A stretch of 64,000 bases of DNA from Polaribacter reichenbachii. GTDB lineage: Bacteria > Bacteroidota > Bacteroidia > Flavobacteriales > Flavobacteriaceae. Position numbers and translations under genes: made by a program. Shown here one piece after another: positions 28,840 to 39,958 of this stretch. The stretch covers positions 2,401,501-2,465,500 of the forward strand of contig NZ_CP019419.1 of assembly GCF_001975665.1 (NCBI RefSeq), given 5' to 3'. Below the pieces are notes generated by a model that was not told where the DNA came from, made no database searches, and worked only from the letters and a program-made list of their open reading frames with translations. Position 1 is the first letter of the stretch. Every line of letters begins with the position of its first letter.

Positions 28840-31800
28840 ATGGCAAGAAAACAAGAGAAGTACACTGTAAAAAAGTTTAACAAAATCTCAATTGGTTTAT
28901 CATCTCCAGAAGCGATTCTAGAAATCTCTAAAGGAGAAGTTTTAAAACCAGAAACTATAAATTATCGTACTCATAAACCAGAAAGAGATGGTTTATTTTG
29001 TGAGCGTATTTTTGGTCCTGTAAAGGATTATGAATGTGCTTGTGGTAAGTACAAAAGAATACGTTACAAAGGAATTGTTTGTGATAGATGTGGTGTAGAA
29101 GTAACAGAAAAGAAAGTACGTAGAGACAGAGTAGGTCACATCAATTTAGTTGTACCAGTTGCTCATATTTGGTACTTTAGATCATTACCTAACAAAATGG
29201 GTTACCTTTTAGGGTTACCATCTAAAAAGTTAGATATGATTATTTACTACGAAAGATACGTAGTAATTCAGCCAGGTATTGCTAAAAACCCAGAAGGAGA
29301 ACCATTACAAAAAATGGATTTCTTAACGGAAGAAGAATACTTAGATATTGCTGATGAGTTACCACAAGATAATCAATATTTAGACGATTCAGACCCAAAT
29401 AAGTTTATAGCTAAAATGGGAGCTGAGTGTTTAATTGATTTATTAGCTCGTATTGATTTAGAGTCTTTATCTTTTGAATTAAGACATAAAGCAAATACAG
29501 AAACGTCTAAACAACGTAAAACTGAAGCGTTAAAACGTTTAAATGTTGTTGAAGCATTTAAAGATTCTCAGAAAAATAGAGAAAATAATCCAGAATGGAT
29601 GATTATGAAGGCAATTCCGGTTATTCCACCAGAATTAAGACCTTTGGTTCCGTTAGATGGTGGACGTTTTGCTACTTCAGATTTAAATGATTTATATAGA
29701 AGAGTTATTATCAGAAACAATCGTTTAAAAAGATTAGTTGAGATAAAAGCTCCTGAAGTTATTTTACGTAATGAAAAACGTATGTTACAAGAATCTGTAG
29801 ATTCATTATTTGATAACACACGTAAATCATCTGCAGTAAAAACTGAATCTAACAGACCTTTAAAATCTTTATCAGATTCATTAAAAGGTAAACAAGGACG
29901 TTTCCGTCAGAATTTATTAGGAAAGCGTGTTGATTATTCTGCACGTTCTGTAATTGTTGTTGGACCAGAAATGAAATTGTCTGAGTGCGGATTGCCAAAA
30001 GATATGGCAGCTGAACTTTACAAGCCTTTTGTAATTAGAAAATTAATTGAAAGAGGAATTGTAAAAACAGTAAAATCTGCAAAGAAAATAATAGACAGAA
30101 AAGAACCAGTTGTTTGGGATATTTTAGAAAATGTAATTAAAGGGCATCCAGTTTTATTAAACAGGGCTCCTACTTTGCACAGACTTGGTATTCAAGCATT
30201 CCAACCAAAATTAATTGAAGGTAAAGCGATTCAGTTACACCCATTAGCGTGTTCTGCATTTAATGCCGATTTTGATGGAGATCAAATGGCGGTTCACTTA
30301 CCATTAGGACCAGAAGCTATTTTAGAAGCACAATTATTAATGTTAGCTTCTCATAATATCTTAAACCCTGCAAATGGTGCTCCAGTTACTGTACCTTCTC
30401 AGGATATGGTACTTGGTTTATACTATATGACTAAAGAAAGAATTTCTACTCCAGAAGTACCAATTAAAGGAGAAGGATTAACTTTCTATTCTCCAGAAGA
30501 AGTTACTATTGCTTTTAACGAAGAAATGGTAGACTTAAATGCTGGTATTAAAGTAAGAACTCAAGATTTAGGAGAAAACGGAGAGCAAGTAACTAAAATT
30601 ATTAAAACTACTGTTGGTAGAGTTTTATTTAATGAAAAAGTTCCTGCTGCTGCTGGTTATATCAATGAGGTATTAACTAAGAAAAACTTACGTGGTATTA
30701 TTGGTGGTATTTTAAAGGCTACAGATATACCTACAACTGGTGCATTCTTAGATGAAATAAAAAATATGGGATATAAATTTGCCTTCCAAGGTGGATTATC
30801 ATTCTCATTAGGAGATATCATTATTCCTGCTGAAAAACAATCTATGATTGATGAAGCAAATAAAGAAGTTGATGTTATTGTTGGTAACTATAATATGGGT
30901 ATGTTAACGCAAAAAGAGCGTTACAATCAGGTAATTGATGTTTGGGGTTCTACCAACAACAGATTAACTGAATTATCTATGAAGCGTTTACGTGAAGATC
31001 AACAAGGTTTCAACTCTGTATATATGATGCTTGATTCTGGTGCAAGGGGTTCTAAAGAACAAATTCGTCAGTTAACAGGTATGCGTGGATTAATGGCAAA
31101 ACCTAAAAAATCTACTGCTGGTGGTGGAGAAATTATTGAAAATCCTATTCTTTCTAACTTTAAAGAAGGTTTATCGATTCTTGAATACTTTATCTCTACT
31201 CACGGTGCTCGTAAAGGTTTAGCAGATACCGCTTTAAAAACGGCAGATGCTGGTTACTTAACACGTAGATTAGTAGATGTTTCTCAAGATGTTATTATCA
31301 ACGAAGAAGATTGTGGTACATTAAGAGGATTAGAGGTAACACCTTTAAAGAAAAATGATGAAATCGTTGAGTCTATTGCAGACAGAATCGAAGGTCGTAT
31401 ATCTTTACAAGATGTTTATCACCCAGTAACTGATGAATTAATTATAGAAGCTAATCAATCTATTACATCTAAATTAGCAGATGCTGTAGAAGCTTCTGGT
31501 ATTGATAGATTAGAAGTAAGATCTGCTTTAACATGTGAATCTACTAGAGGTATTTGTGCTAAATGTTATGGTTTAAGTTTATCTACTCGTAACAAAGTTC
31601 AAATTGGTGAAGCAGTTGGAGTAATTGCTGCACAATCTATTGGAGAGCCTGGTACACAGTTAACATTACGTACATTCCACGTTGGTGGGGTTGCTGGTAA
31701 CATATCAGAAGAAAATAAATTGATTGCTAAGTTTGATGGTGATGTAACTATTGATGATTTACGTACTGTTGTTGGTAAAGACAACGAAGGTAAAGAAGTT

Positions 31801-33114
31801 GATATTGTAATATCAAGAACTGCAGAAATCAAAATTAAAGATAAGAAAACAGGAATAACTCAAAGTACAAATATTTTACCTTACGGTTCTATTATTTTTG
31901 ATAAAGAAAGAAAGACAATTAAGAAAGGTGATGTTGTTGTACAATGGGATCCATTTAATGGTGTAATTGTTTCTGAATTTGCTGGTAAAGTTAAGTTCGA
32001 TAATTTAGAACAGGGTATGAATTACTCTGTAGAAATTGATGAACAAACTGGTTTCCAAGAAAAGGTAATTACAGACTCTAAGAATAAGAAAATTATTGCT
32101 TCGTTAATTATAGAAGATGAAGATGGTAATGCATTACGTTCTTACAGTTTACCAGTAGGTGCACACTTAATGGTTGATGATGGAGATACTGTTGAATCTG
32201 GACATACTTTAGTTAAAATTCCTAGAAAATCTGGTAAAGCAGGTGATATTACTGGAGGTTTACCACGTGTAACAGAATTATTTGAAGCACGTAACCCTTC
32301 TAACCCATCTGTAGTTTCTGAGATTGATGGTGTAGTTTCTTTCGGAAAAATTAAAAGAGGTAATAGAGAGATTATTGTTGAATCTAAAACAGGAGATGTT
32401 AGTAAGTATTTAGTTAAGCTTTCTAATCAAATCTTAGTTCAAGAAAATGACTTTATTAAAGCAGGTATGCCTTTATCTGATGGTGCTACAACACCTTCTG
32501 ATATTTTAAGAATTAAAGGGCCATCTGCAGTACAACAATACTTAGTAAATGAAATACAAGAAGTATATCGTTTGCAGGGTGTAAAGATTAACGACAAACA
32601 TTTCGAAGTTGTAGTACGTCAAATGATGCGTAAAGTTAAAATTATAGATTCTGGAGATACTCTATTCTTAGAGAATCAACTGATTCATAAAACAGACTTT
32701 ATCAAAGATAATGATGCTATTTATGGAATGAAAGTTGTTGAAGATGCTGGAGATTCTGAAAACTTAAAGCCAGGTCAAATTATTTCTGCACGTCAATTAA
32801 GAGATGAAAATTCTTTATTAAGAAGAAATGACAATAACTTAGTTACTGCAAGAGATGCGAGACCAGCAACAGCTGAGCAAGTTTTACAAGGTATTACAAG
32901 AGCTTCTTTACAAACAAAATCGTTTATTTCTGCTGCTTCTTTCCAAGAAACAACAAAAGTATTAAACGAGGCTGCTGTAAATGGTAAAATAGATACTTTA
33001 GAAGGATTAAAAGAAAATGTAATTGTTGGTAAGAAAATTCCAGCAGGTACAGGTATGAGATCTTACGATAAAATTATTGTGGGGCCTAAAGATGAAATAG
33101 AACAAAGTTTCTAA
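28840..33114 (+). CDS. rpoC: RNA polymerase beta' subunit
   Basis: A full beta' of 1424 residues: zinc-binding site [20 protein letters not shown] near residue 67, catalytic Mg-binding NADFDGDQM near residue 475, bridge helix region ([13 protein letters not shown]), trigger loop part ([19 protein letters not shown]) and the second zinc site with [13 protein letters not shown]. Lineage-typical inserts occupy the region after the trigger loop. A terminator follows at 33148. Confidence 0.98.
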   Translation: MARKQEKYTVKKFNKISIGLSSPEAILEISKGEVLKPETINYRTHKPERDGLFCERIFGPVKDYECACGKYKRIRYKGIVCDRCGVEVTEKKVRRDRVGHINLVVPVAHIWYFRSLPNKMGYLLGLPSKKLDMIIYYERYVVIQPGIAKNPEGEPLQKMDFLTEEEYLDIADELPQDNQYLDDSDPNKFIAKMGAECLIDLLARIDLESLSFELRHKANTETSKQRKTEALKRLNVVEAFKDSQKNRENNPEWMIMKAIPVIPPELRPLVPLDGGRFATSDLNDLYRRVIIRNNRLKRLVEIKAPEVILRNEKRMLQESVDSLFDNTRKSSAVKTESNRPLKSLSDSLKGKQGRFRQNLLGKRVDYSARSVIVVGPEMKLSECGLPKDMAAELYKPFVIRKLIERGIVKTVKSAKKIIDRKEPVVWDILENVIKGHPVLLNRAPTLHRLGIQAFQPKLIEGKAIQLHPLACSAFNADFDGDQMAVHLPLGPEAILEAQLLMLASHNILNPANGAPVTVPSQDMVLGLYYMTKERISTPEVPIKGEGLTFYSPEEVTIAFNEEMVDLNAGIKVRTQDLGENGEQVTKIIKTTVGRVLFNEKVPAAAGYINEVLTKKNLRGIIGGILKATDIPTTGAFLDEIKNMGYKFAFQGGLSFSLGDIIIPAEKQSMIDEANKEVDVIVGNYNMGMLTQKERYNQVIDVWGSTNNRLTELSMKRLREDQQGFNSVYMMLDSGARGSKEQIRQLTGMRGLMAKPKKSTAGGGEIIENPILSNFKEGLSILEYFISTHGARKGLADTALKTADAGYLTRRLVDVSQDVIINEEDCGTLRGLEVTPLKKNDEIVESIADRIEGRISLQDVYHPVTDELIIEANQSITSKLADAVEASGIDRLEVRSALTCESTRGICAKCYGLSLSTRNKVQIGEAVGVIAAQSIGEPGTQLTLRTFHVGGVAGNISEENKLIAKFDGDVTIDDLRTVVGKDNEGKEVDIVISRTAEIKIKDKKTGITQSTNILPYGSIIFDKERKTIKKGDVVVQWDPFNGVIVSEFAGKVKFDNLEQGMNYSVEIDEQTGFQEKVITDSKNKKIIASLIIEDEDGNALRSYSLPVGAHLMVDDGDTVESGHTLVKIPRKSGKAGDITGGLPRVTELFEARNPSNPSVVSEIDGVVSFGKIKRGNREIIVESKTGDVSKYLVKLSNQILVQENDFIKAGMPLSDGATTPSDILRIKGPSAVQQYLVNEIQEVYRLQGVKINDKHFEVVVRQMMRKVKIIDSGDTLFLENQLIHKTDFIKDNDAIYGMKVVEDAGDSENLKPGQIISARQLRDENSLLRRNDNNLVTARDARPATAEQVLQGITRASLQTKSFISAASFQETTKVLNEAAVNGKIDTLEGLKENVIVGKKIPAGTGMRSYDKIIVGPKDEIEQSF

Positions 33115-33147
33115 TTTAACGTTTGAACTTTAACGTTTAAAACATAT

Positions 33148-33197
33148 AAGTTGAATTGTTTATAGTATTTTTACTGTAAATAATTCAACTTTTTTTA
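33148..33197 (+). terminator. Terminator after rpoC
   Basis: AAGTTGAATT pairs with AATTCAACTT, extended by an imperfect inner stem (AGT/ACT), and is followed by a T-run. It begins 34 nt after the rpoC stop. Confidence 0.85.
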
Positions 33198-33225
33198 TTG
33201 ATAATAATTTTACAAACCCATAACT

Positions 33226-33537
33226 ATGGAAGAAAACCAAAATAAAGACGGACAATTAAATATAGAATTAGACCAAGAAGTAGCAGAAGGTACCTATTCT
33301 AACTTGGCAATAATTAATCATTCTATGTCAGAATTTATTGTAGATTTTATAAATATTATGCCAGGAGTACCAAAGGCAAAAGTAAAATCTAGAATTATAT
33401 TAACGCCACAACATGCAAAAAGATTAACAAAAGCTTTAGCAGATAATGTTCGTAAATTTGAGCAACAACATGGAGAAATAAAAGATTATGAGCAACCACC
33501 AATTCCTATGAATTTTGGACCAACAGGTCAGGCTTAA
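33226..33537 (+). CDS. DUF3467-domain protein (103 aa)
   Basis: A small soluble protein with the DUF3467 core: ATIINHSMSEFIVDFI-like segment (residues 27-45), PGVPKAKVKSRIILTPQHAK (about 46-66) and RLTKALADNVRKFEQQHGEI. The family is found downstream of rpoC in many Bacteroidetes and has no established function. It has its own terminators on both sides (33148 and 33544), so it is probably transcribed both by read-through and on its own. Confidence 0.85.
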   Translation: MEENQNKDGQLNIELDQEVAEGTYSNLAIINHSMSEFIVDFINIMPGVPKAKVKSRIILTPQHAKRLTKALADNVRKFEQQHGEIKDYEQPPIPMNFGPTGQA

Positions 33538-33543
33538 AATAGA

Positions 33544-33573
33544 AAAAAGTGAAACGAAAGTTTCACTTTTTTT
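33544..33573 (+). terminator. Terminator after the DUF3467 gene
   Basis: AAAAAGTGAAAC and GTTTCACTTTTT enclose a GAAA tetraloop, followed by more T. It starts 6 nt after the stop codon. The rest of the gap, 33574-33862, has no convincing gene. Confidence 0.92.
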
Positions 33574-33832
33574 ATTTTTAAGATTTTTATCAATAAAATT
33601 TACAATATTTTTTGTGCAAAACTTTATTGATAAAGGTCTTATAGATAGTGTTATAGATTGGTTTAAATACAAAGTTTATCTAAATAGAACTTTCTTATCA
33701 TTATAATTTTTCTAAATTTCTTTTAAAATAATTGTAAAACTGAAATTAAATTAACGTTAATCCTGCCTATTTTTCAATTGTAATTTAGCCTTTTCTTTTC
33801 ATTTTGGTAATCTTTAAAAATTTATCTAAAGT

Positions 33833-33840
33833 TAATTTTG
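33833..33840 (+). promoter_or_regulatory. Candidate -7 box for the TonB receptor-phytase pair
   Basis: TAATTTTG fits TAnnTTTG, 22 nt before the start codon at 33863. The nearest TTG (TTTTGG at 33802-33807) is 26 nt away, somewhat too far, so the assignment is tentative. Confidence 0.4.
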
Positions 33841-33862
33841 CTCAATATTTTAACTAAACAAA

Positions 33863-36706
33863 ATGAAACTAAACAAATTAAAATTTATGCTTTTCTCTGC
33901 AGTTCTATTCTTGTCTGCAGCAAAGTCTTTTGGACAAACAGGTACGATTCAAGGTTTAATTACTGATGAAAATGGTATTTATGTTCCTGGAGCAAACGTA
34001 TCCTTAGAAAACCTTGAAAAAGGTGATGTTACTAATTTCGATGGTAGATTTACAATTGTATCAATTCCTGTAGGTACTTATACTTTAAAAGTTACGTATT
34101 TAGGCTATAAAGATATGACCAAAGAAGTTATTGTAAAAGAAAACGAAACGACTAAAGTAACCTTAGAATTACAGTCTGGAGGAATTGAATTAGATGAAAT
34201 TCAGTTTACATCTTATAGATTAAGTGGACAATCAAAAGCATTAAACACTCAAAAAAATAACATTAATATTACCAATGTCGTATCTACAGATCAAATTGGT
34301 AAATTTCCTGATGTAAATATTGGAGATGCTGTTAAAAGAATTCCAGGTATTACAATGCAAGTAGATCAAGGTGAAGCTAGAAACATTGTAATTAGAGGTC
34401 TTTCTCCGCAGTTAAATTCGGTAACTTTAAACGGAAGTAGAATTCCTTCTGCAGAAGGAGATAACAGAAACATTCAAATGGATTTAATTCCTTCTGATAT
34501 GATTCAATCTATTCAAGTAAACAAAGCTGTTACTCCAGATATGGATGCAGATGCTTTAGGTGGTTCTGTAAATTTAATAACTAGAACAGCTCCACAAAGT
34601 TTTAGATTATCTGCAACTGCAGGTTCTGGTGTAAATACAATTACCAACAAAAGAATTTTAAATGGTTCTTTTTTAGTTGGTGATCGTTCCAAGGATAAAA
34701 AGTTTGGATGGATGCTTTCTGCAACCGTTAATGATAACGATTTTGGTTCTGATAATGTAGAAGCAGAATGGACAGATGAGTTCGGTTATTTTGATGGAAC
34801 TGATGAAGTTGAAATAGAGGTAAATCCTTATACCAATGTGTTTGAACAAAGAACATACTTAGTACAAAGAGTGCGTAGAAGTTTTTCTGCAAATTTCGAT
34901 TTTCAAATAAATGATAACAATAACATCTATTTTAAATCGATGTATAACTGGAGAGATGATAGAGAAAATCGTTTTAGATTAGAACACGAAATTTTAGATG
35001 CAGAAGATATTGAAATTGGCGATTTTGTAATTACTGATAATACTCCAGTAAGGTTTCCTGTAGAAGTTAAAAGACAGTCTAAAGGTGGTATTAATAACGA
35101 TAGAAATAAAAACAGACGTTTAGAAGATCAAAGAATGCAAAATTATTCTTTAGGCGGTAATCATGTTGCTGGTAATTTAAAAATTGATTGGATGGCTTCT
35201 TTAGCAAAAGCATCCGAAGAAAGATTAAATGAAAGATATGCAGAGTTTGAATCAGAATATATCATTAAAAATAATGTGTCAAACTCAGAATTTCCATTTT
35301 ATTCTCCTGTAGATGCTTCAGATTTTAGTAACCTTTCAAATTTTGAATACGGAGAAATCACCGAAGAAAATCAGTATACAGAAGAAGAAGATTTTAATGT
35401 TTTTGTAAATTTTGAATTACCAGCAGATTTTTTTGGTAAAGGAGATGGTTTTATCAAATTCGGTGCAAGAGGTAGATTTAAAACAAAATACCGAGATAAT
35501 AATTTTTTTGAATATGATTTAGAGAGTGCTTACCCTACTTTAGATGGTATACCAACCAAAGATTATTCAAAAGAAGATTATCTTGCTGGTAGTAGATATC
35601 AAGCAGGTTTATTTGCATCAGAAGAATGGTTAGGTGCTTTAGATTTAACAAACGGAGATTCTGTAGATGATGAGTTTTTAAGAGATAATTATAATGTAGA
35701 AGAAAATGTTTTCGCTGCTTATGCAATGACAAATCAAAAATTATCTGATAAATTAAGTGTTTTAGCAGGTGTTCGTTTAGAGCATACAAGTTTAACAGCA
35801 ACAGGTAATAATATTTTAGATGAAGACACTTTAAATGGAACAACTACTAAAGAAAGCTCTTATACAAATGTATTACCAGGTGTACATTTTAAATATGATG
35901 CTACAAAAAATACAGTGGTAAGATTTGCTTGGACAAACACTTTAGCAAGACCAAATTACGCAGATATTACACCAACTTTAGATGTTGTAACTGGAGATGA
36001 TGAAATTTTTGTTGGTAATCCTGATTTAGAGCCTACAACTTCTATGAACTTCGATTTAATGGCAGAAACTTACTTTAAGAATGTTGGTATACTTTCTGGT
36101 GGATTATTTTACAAAAGCATAAACGATTTTATTTATACTTTTCAATCAGAAACTACAACAGATCAATATGGAGCAGGTACTTCTGGTTTTGATGTGTATC
36201 AACCTTTAAACGGAGATGATGCTTCTATCTTCGGAATTGAACTTGCAATTCAAAGAAAATTAGATTTCTTACCTGGTTTCTTAAAGAATTTTAGTGTGTA
36301 TTTAAACTACACTTATTTAACTTCGGATGCAAACGGAATTCGTAACGAAGATGGAGATGAAAGAGACGATTTAGATTTACCAAACACAGCACCAAATATG
36401 TTTAATGGTTCATTAGCTTATGGGGGTAATAAATTTTCTGTAAGAGTTTCTGCTAACTTTTCTGATGCTTATGTAGATGAAATAGGAGGTAATGCTTTTG
36501 AAGATCGTTATTATGATCAACAATTTTTCTTAGATTTTAATGCAACATATGCAATTAACAACAACTTAAGTATTTATGCTGATGTTAATAATATTACAGA
36601 TCAACCTTTACGTTATTATCAAGGTGTAAGTGATAGAACTATGCAAATGGAATATTATGGAAGAAGAATTACTTTTGGTTTAAAGTATGATTTATTTAAA
36701 AAATAA
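33863..36706 (+). CDS. TonB-dependent receptor, probably for phytate or its products (947 aa)
   Basis: Signal peptide 1-25 (ending in AAKSFGQ). Residues 27-105 form a carboxypeptidase-regulatory-like domain (GTIQGLITDENGIYVPGANV). The plug covers about 130-245 (IGDAVKRIPGITMQ, then RNIVIRGLSPQLNSVTLNG) and the rest is a 22-strand barrel ending in FGLKYDLFKK. It resembles the TonB-Xanth-Caul receptor class rather than SusC. No SusD follows. Only 9 nt downstream is a beta-propeller phytase, which suggests that the receptor imports phytate, lower inositol phosphates or a phytate-metal complex. The substrate is inferred from this neighbour only. Confidence 0.9.
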   Translation: MKLNKLKFMLFSAVLFLSAAKSFGQTGTIQGLITDENGIYVPGANVSLENLEKGDVTNFDGRFTIVSIPVGTYTLKVTYLGYKDMTKEVIVKENETTKVTLELQSGGIELDEIQFTSYRLSGQSKALNTQKNNINITNVVSTDQIGKFPDVNIGDAVKRIPGITMQVDQGEARNIVIRGLSPQLNSVTLNGSRIPSAEGDNRNIQMDLIPSDMIQSIQVNKAVTPDMDADALGGSVNLITRTAPQSFRLSATAGSGVNTITNKRILNGSFLVGDRSKDKKFGWMLSATVNDNDFGSDNVEAEWTDEFGYFDGTDEVEIEVNPYTNVFEQRTYLVQRVRRSFSANFDFQINDNNNIYFKSMYNWRDDRENRFRLEHEILDAEDIEIGDFVITDNTPVRFPVEVKRQSKGGINNDRNKNRRLEDQRMQNYSLGGNHVAGNLKIDWMASLAKASEERLNERYAEFESEYIIKNNVSNSEFPFYSPVDASDFSNLSNFEYGEITEENQYTEEEDFNVFVNFELPADFFGKGDGFIKFGARGRFKTKYRDNNFFEYDLESAYPTLDGIPTKDYSKEDYLAGSRYQAGLFASEEWLGALDLTNGDSVDDEFLRDNYNVEENVFAAYAMTNQKLSDKLSVLAGVRLEHTSLTATGNNILDEDTLNGTTTKESSYTNVLPGVHFKYDATKNTVVRFAWTNTLARPNYADITPTLDVVTGDDEIFVGNPDLEPTTSMNFDLMAETYFKNVGILSGGLFYKSINDFIYTFQSETTTDQYGAGTSGFDVYQPLNGDDASIFGIELAIQRKLDFLPGFLKNFSVYLNYTYLTSDANGIRNEDGDERDDLDLPNTAPNMFNGSLAYGGNKFSVRVSANFSDAYVDEIGGNAFEDRYYDQQFFLDFNATYAINNNLSIYADVNNITDQPLRYYQGVSDRTMQMEYYGRRITFGLKYDLFKK

Positions 36707-36715
36707 ACTTTCTAA

Positions 36716-37750
36716 ATGAAAATATTAAACAAAAATAAATTGGTAAAAGGCGCTATATTACTTAGTGCTTTTTACTTTTTTTCTTGTAATTCTGGTAGTA
36801 AATTACCAGCAATTACACCAGATGTTATCACAGAAAAAACGATAAACGATACAGATGATCCTGCAATTTGGGTAAATCCTAAAGATGCGTCTAAAAGCAT
36901 TGTGTTTGGAACTGATAAAAAAACAAATGGTGCTATTTATGCTTTTGATTTAGATGGAAAAATTATTGAAAATAAAACCATCAGAAATATAAAAAGACCA
37001 AATAATGTAGATTTAGAATATGGTTTCAAAATCAACGATTCTACAACAGCAGACATTTTAGTTTTTACAGAAAGAGAAAAACAACAAATTAGAATTTTTT
37101 CTGTTCCAGAAATGAAACCTTTAGATAATGGTGGTTTTCCTGTTTTTACTGATAATAATAATCCAGAAAACAGATTACCAATGGGTGTTGCTTTTTACAA
37201 GTCTAAATTTGATGGTAGTTTTTATGCCATTGTTGGTAGAAAATCAGGACCAAAAGAAGGATATTTATATCAGTATAAATTGACTGCAGAAAACGATTTG
37301 ATAAAATCGACTTTGGTGAGAAAATTTGGTAAATTCAGTGGTAAAAAAGAAATTGAAGCTATTGCTGTAGATTCAGAAATGGGTTTTATTTATTATTCTG
37401 ATGAAGGTGCTTGTGTTCGTAAATACTATGCAGAACCAACAAAAGGTAATGATGAAATTGCTTGTTTTGGTGGGAAGTATTTTTTAGAAGATATAGAAGG
37501 AATTGCTATTGCCAAAATGGATAATGGAAAAGGTTATATAATTGTTTCTGATCAACAAAAAGGGCAATTCAATTTATTTGATAGAACTACAAATGAATTT
37601 GTAAAAGCAGTAAATTTATCAACCTTAGAAACCGATGGATGTGATGTGGTTACTGTACCTTTAAATGATACTTTTAAAAGCGGATTATTTGTTGCTATGA
37701 ATGATGAAAAGAATTTCTATTTCTATGATTTTGATAGATTAATTAAATAA
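36716..37750 (+). CDS. Beta-propeller phytase, lipoprotein (344 aa)
   Basis: An N-terminal lipoprotein signal with FFSC (Cys24) precedes a 3-phytase (BPP) domain: DDPAIWVNPKDASKSIVFGT, TDKKTNGAIYAFDLDGK, an LEDIEGIAIA segment and a VSDQQKGQFNLFDR segment, with the acidic residues typical of the Ca2+-dependent active site. Such enzymes remove phosphate from inositol hexakisphosphate. The protein should sit at the outer membrane or in the periplasm. It forms a unit with the TonB receptor 9 nt upstream. Confidence 0.9.
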   Translation: MKILNKNKLVKGAILLSAFYFFSCNSGSKLPAITPDVITEKTINDTDDPAIWVNPKDASKSIVFGTDKKTNGAIYAFDLDGKIIENKTIRNIKRPNNVDLEYGFKINDSTTADILVFTEREKQQIRIFSVPEMKPLDNGGFPVFTDNNNPENRLPMGVAFYKSKFDGSFYAIVGRKSGPKEGYLYQYKLTAENDLIKSTLVRKFGKFSGKKEIEAIAVDSEMGFIYYSDEGACVRKYYAEPTKGNDEIACFGGKYFLEDIEGIAIAKMDNGKGYIIVSDQQKGQFNLFDRTTNEFVKAVNLSTLETDGCDVVTVPLNDTFKSGLFVAMNDEKNFYFYDFDRLIK

Positions 37751-37771
37751 AAAACTAAATATTTATAGCTG

Positions 37772-37805
37772 AAAAGTTGTACTAAATTTTAGTACGACTT
37801 TTTTA
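37772..37805. terminator. Bidirectional terminator between phytase and esterase genes
   Basis: AAAAGTTGTACTAAA pairs with TTTAGTACGACTTTT (one G-T pair), with A-run on the left and T-run on the right. It lies in the 59-nt gap of two converging genes and can serve both. Confidence 0.85.
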
Positions 37806-37809
37806 TTTA

Positions 37810-38697
37810 TCAAAATTGAACTTCTGTTTGTCTTTCATTGTTCTGCAAAACATCAAAATATAAAAAATCTAATATTTCATTTTTACATTGATAAATAGGT
37901 CTGGAATTCCAACTATGATCACCGTTTTTAACGGAGTACAAATAATAAGATTTACCAATAGATTTTAATTGATTTGCAATTGCTCTAGAACCATATAATT
38001 TTAAGTAACCTATATTTTCTTTTTTGCAATAATGATGTGGAGCAATATGATAAGGTACTAAATCATCTTTTTCACCATGAAAAAGCTGTGTTGGTATTGC
38101 ATTGCTATTCGTTATTTTATCAATAGCTGTAATTGCGCCAGCCATACCAATAATTCCTGCAAATTTAAATTTTGAATCTAGAATCTCATTTTCATAAACG
38201 TAAGCTAAATTTAACACTGCTTCTGCACCTGCACTAGAACCTACTAAAATCACTTTACTAATGTCTATTTTAAATTTTCGATTACGTTTTATAATGTATT
38301 TTATCGCGTAACTAATATCCTTAGAAACTTCGTTAAAAGCCTGAATTTTTAAATCTGCTTTTATGTTGCAACCAAAACCAATTCCTTTCATTGTTAAACG
38401 ATAAGAAATAGAAGCTACAGCATAACCATAACTTGCCATTTCTTTTGAGAAATCTACAGCATATTTATCATTTCTATTTCCTCCAGAAAATCCACCTCCG
38501 TGAACATAAATAATTAAAGGTTTTAAACCTTTTACTTTTCTGGGTTTGTAAAAATCTAGTTTTAAATTCTTTTCCTTTTTAATTCTTTGGTAGGTAAATT
38601 TTCGTTTAGATGTTTTTGCTATTTTTTCTAAATATTTTTTTTGAGAAAAACTGTTTACAGATAACAATAAATAAAAAGGAATTAAAAAATATTTCAT
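37810..38697 (-). CDS. Alpha/beta-hydrolase, exported esterase-like (295 aa)
   Basis: A signal peptide (residues 1-18) is followed by an alpha/beta-hydrolase of the carboxylesterase/BD-FAE type: oxyanion motif YVHGGGFSGG near residue 66, nucleophile elbow VGSSAGAEA near 152, Asp in FHGEKDDLVPY near 215 and His in NGDHSWNS near 260. Substrate unknown; feruloyl or acetyl esters are typical for relatives. It is followed on the same strand by nothing and preceded by the acyltransferase-like gene (16 nt), which suggests a two-gene unit. Confidence 0.82.
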   Translation of the reverse strand: MKYFLIPFYLLLSVNSFSQKKYLEKIAKTSKRKFTYQRIKKEKNLKLDFYKPRKVKGLKPLIIYVHGGGFSGGNRNDKYAVDFSKEMASYGYAVASISYRLTMKGIGFGCNIKADLKIQAFNEVSKDISYAIKYIIKRNRKFKIDISKVILVGSSAGAEAVLNLAYVYENEILDSKFKFAGIIGMAGAITAIDKITNSNAIPTQLFHGEKDDLVPYHIAPHHYCKKENIGYLKLYGSRAIANQLKSIGKSYYLYSVKNGDHSWNSRPIYQCKNEILDFLYFDVLQNNERQTEVQF

Positions 38698-38713
38698 AAA
38701 ATGGTAGTCGCTG

Positions 38714-39811
38714 TTATTCTGGTTTTCCTTTCAACTTATCATAAATTTTCCTTGAATTTAAATACAAGAAAGTGTTTGATTTTACATAAAAATAAGCCAA
38801 TAAACAGACTAACATCAAAAATAAAATAGCACCAAAAATCGCTTCAATAGGGTTTAGTGTTTTGCCAATTAAGCTATTTAATCCTAAGCCTGTAAAACTT
38901 CCATAAATAATTATAAAATGAATTACATAAATAGATAATGTTTTTTGTCCGATTTTTATAATAAGAGGATTTTTAAAAAAACGTTCTAATCCGTAGAAAA
39001 AAGCAAAATATAATAATACATTTCCAAATCGTGTAAAAAGGTAATTATAACTAGCGGAATCCATAAATAATTGAATATGAAATAATTTTGATAAATATGC
39101 TAGAATTGAAGATGAATAGAAAATTAATAGTAAACCTAAAAAGATAAATGAAGGAATAACAATTATTTTAAAGTGTTTTTTGTGTAAATATTTATAAAAT
39201 AAGGTTGATAGAAAAGCACCAAAACAAATGTAACCAAACCAAGGGATTATGGTAAAAACAGAACCATTACTCTTAGAGATATAATTGCTTAAAAATAACG
39301 GAATAGAAGAAACATCAAGATTTCTATACATTGGTTCTGTTAAAAATATGAGAGTTCCTAAAACTAATACAATAGCAGAAAAAAGAATTGTTTTTTTATT
39401 ACATAAAAAGTAAATACCAATTATTAATATTAAGCTAAGACCTATTATTTGTAAAACATCTATCACTAAAAAATAGTTATTAAACTCACCAGATAACCAA
39501 GTAAAAAGAGTAATTCTAAGTAGATAGCCAATTCCGATTAAGAAAAAACCTCTCATAATTCCTTTTCGCATTCTTAATTTTTCAGTTCCTTTTTCTTTGG
39601 CTTTTAATAAAAGATAAGTAAAAATTAATCCTGAAATAGTAAAAAAAGTTGGCGCTGTTATTCCCCTAAAATAAGCCCAAACTCGGTAAGCAGTATAATT
39701 TGAATCTCGATAGGAAACTTCTAAAAGTGTATCAATAAAATGACCTTGCAACATCATTAAAATGGCAAAAGCACGTACAATATCAATAAAATACAATCTA
39801 TTAGAGTTCAA
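38714..39811 (-). CDS. DUF1624/HGSNAT-like membrane protein (365 aa)
   Basis: About ten transmembrane helices. The N-terminus (RLYFIDIVRAFAILMMLQGH, then FRGITAPTFFTISGL) carries the conserved Asp, Arg and His of the heparan-alpha-glucosaminide N-acetyltransferase-like family (DUF1624), related to membrane acyltransferases. Such proteins move an acyl group across the inner membrane onto a sugar. Its role is unknown. Combined with the neighbouring esterase, an acyl modification cycle is conceivable but only a guess. Confidence 0.78.
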   Translation of the reverse strand: MNSNRLYFIDIVRAFAILMMLQGHFIDTLLEVSYRDSNYTAYRVWAYFRGITAPTFFTISGLIFTYLLLKAKEKGTEKLRMRKGIMRGFFLIGIGYLLRITLFTWLSGEFNNYFLVIDVLQIIGLSLILIIGIYFLCNKKTILFSAIVLVLGTLIFLTEPMYRNLDVSSIPLFLSNYISKSNGSVFTIIPWFGYICFGAFLSTLFYKYLHKKHFKIIVIPSFIFLGLLLIFYSSSILAYLSKLFHIQLFMDSASYNYLFTRFGNVLLYFAFFYGLERFFKNPLIIKIGQKTLSIYVIHFIIIYGSFTGLGLNSLIGKTLNPIEAIFGAILFLMLVCLLAYFYVKSNTFLYLNSRKIYDKLKGKPE

Positions 39812-39958
39812 ATTTTATATTTTATACTCTAAAAGTAAACATATAATTAAGAATTTACTAAGGGAAGTAAATTAAAATGATTTTAATATCAAATTAGCAA
39901 AATACATCAAATGTTTTGCAAAATTATCAATCTAAATAAATAATAATTATAAAGTATA

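Noticed and set aside
33436..33706. Overlapping small frames on both strands after the DUF3467 gene
   Set aside because: They run through a clear terminator hairpin and part of the DUF3467 gene; composition is that of A/T-rich spacer DNA.
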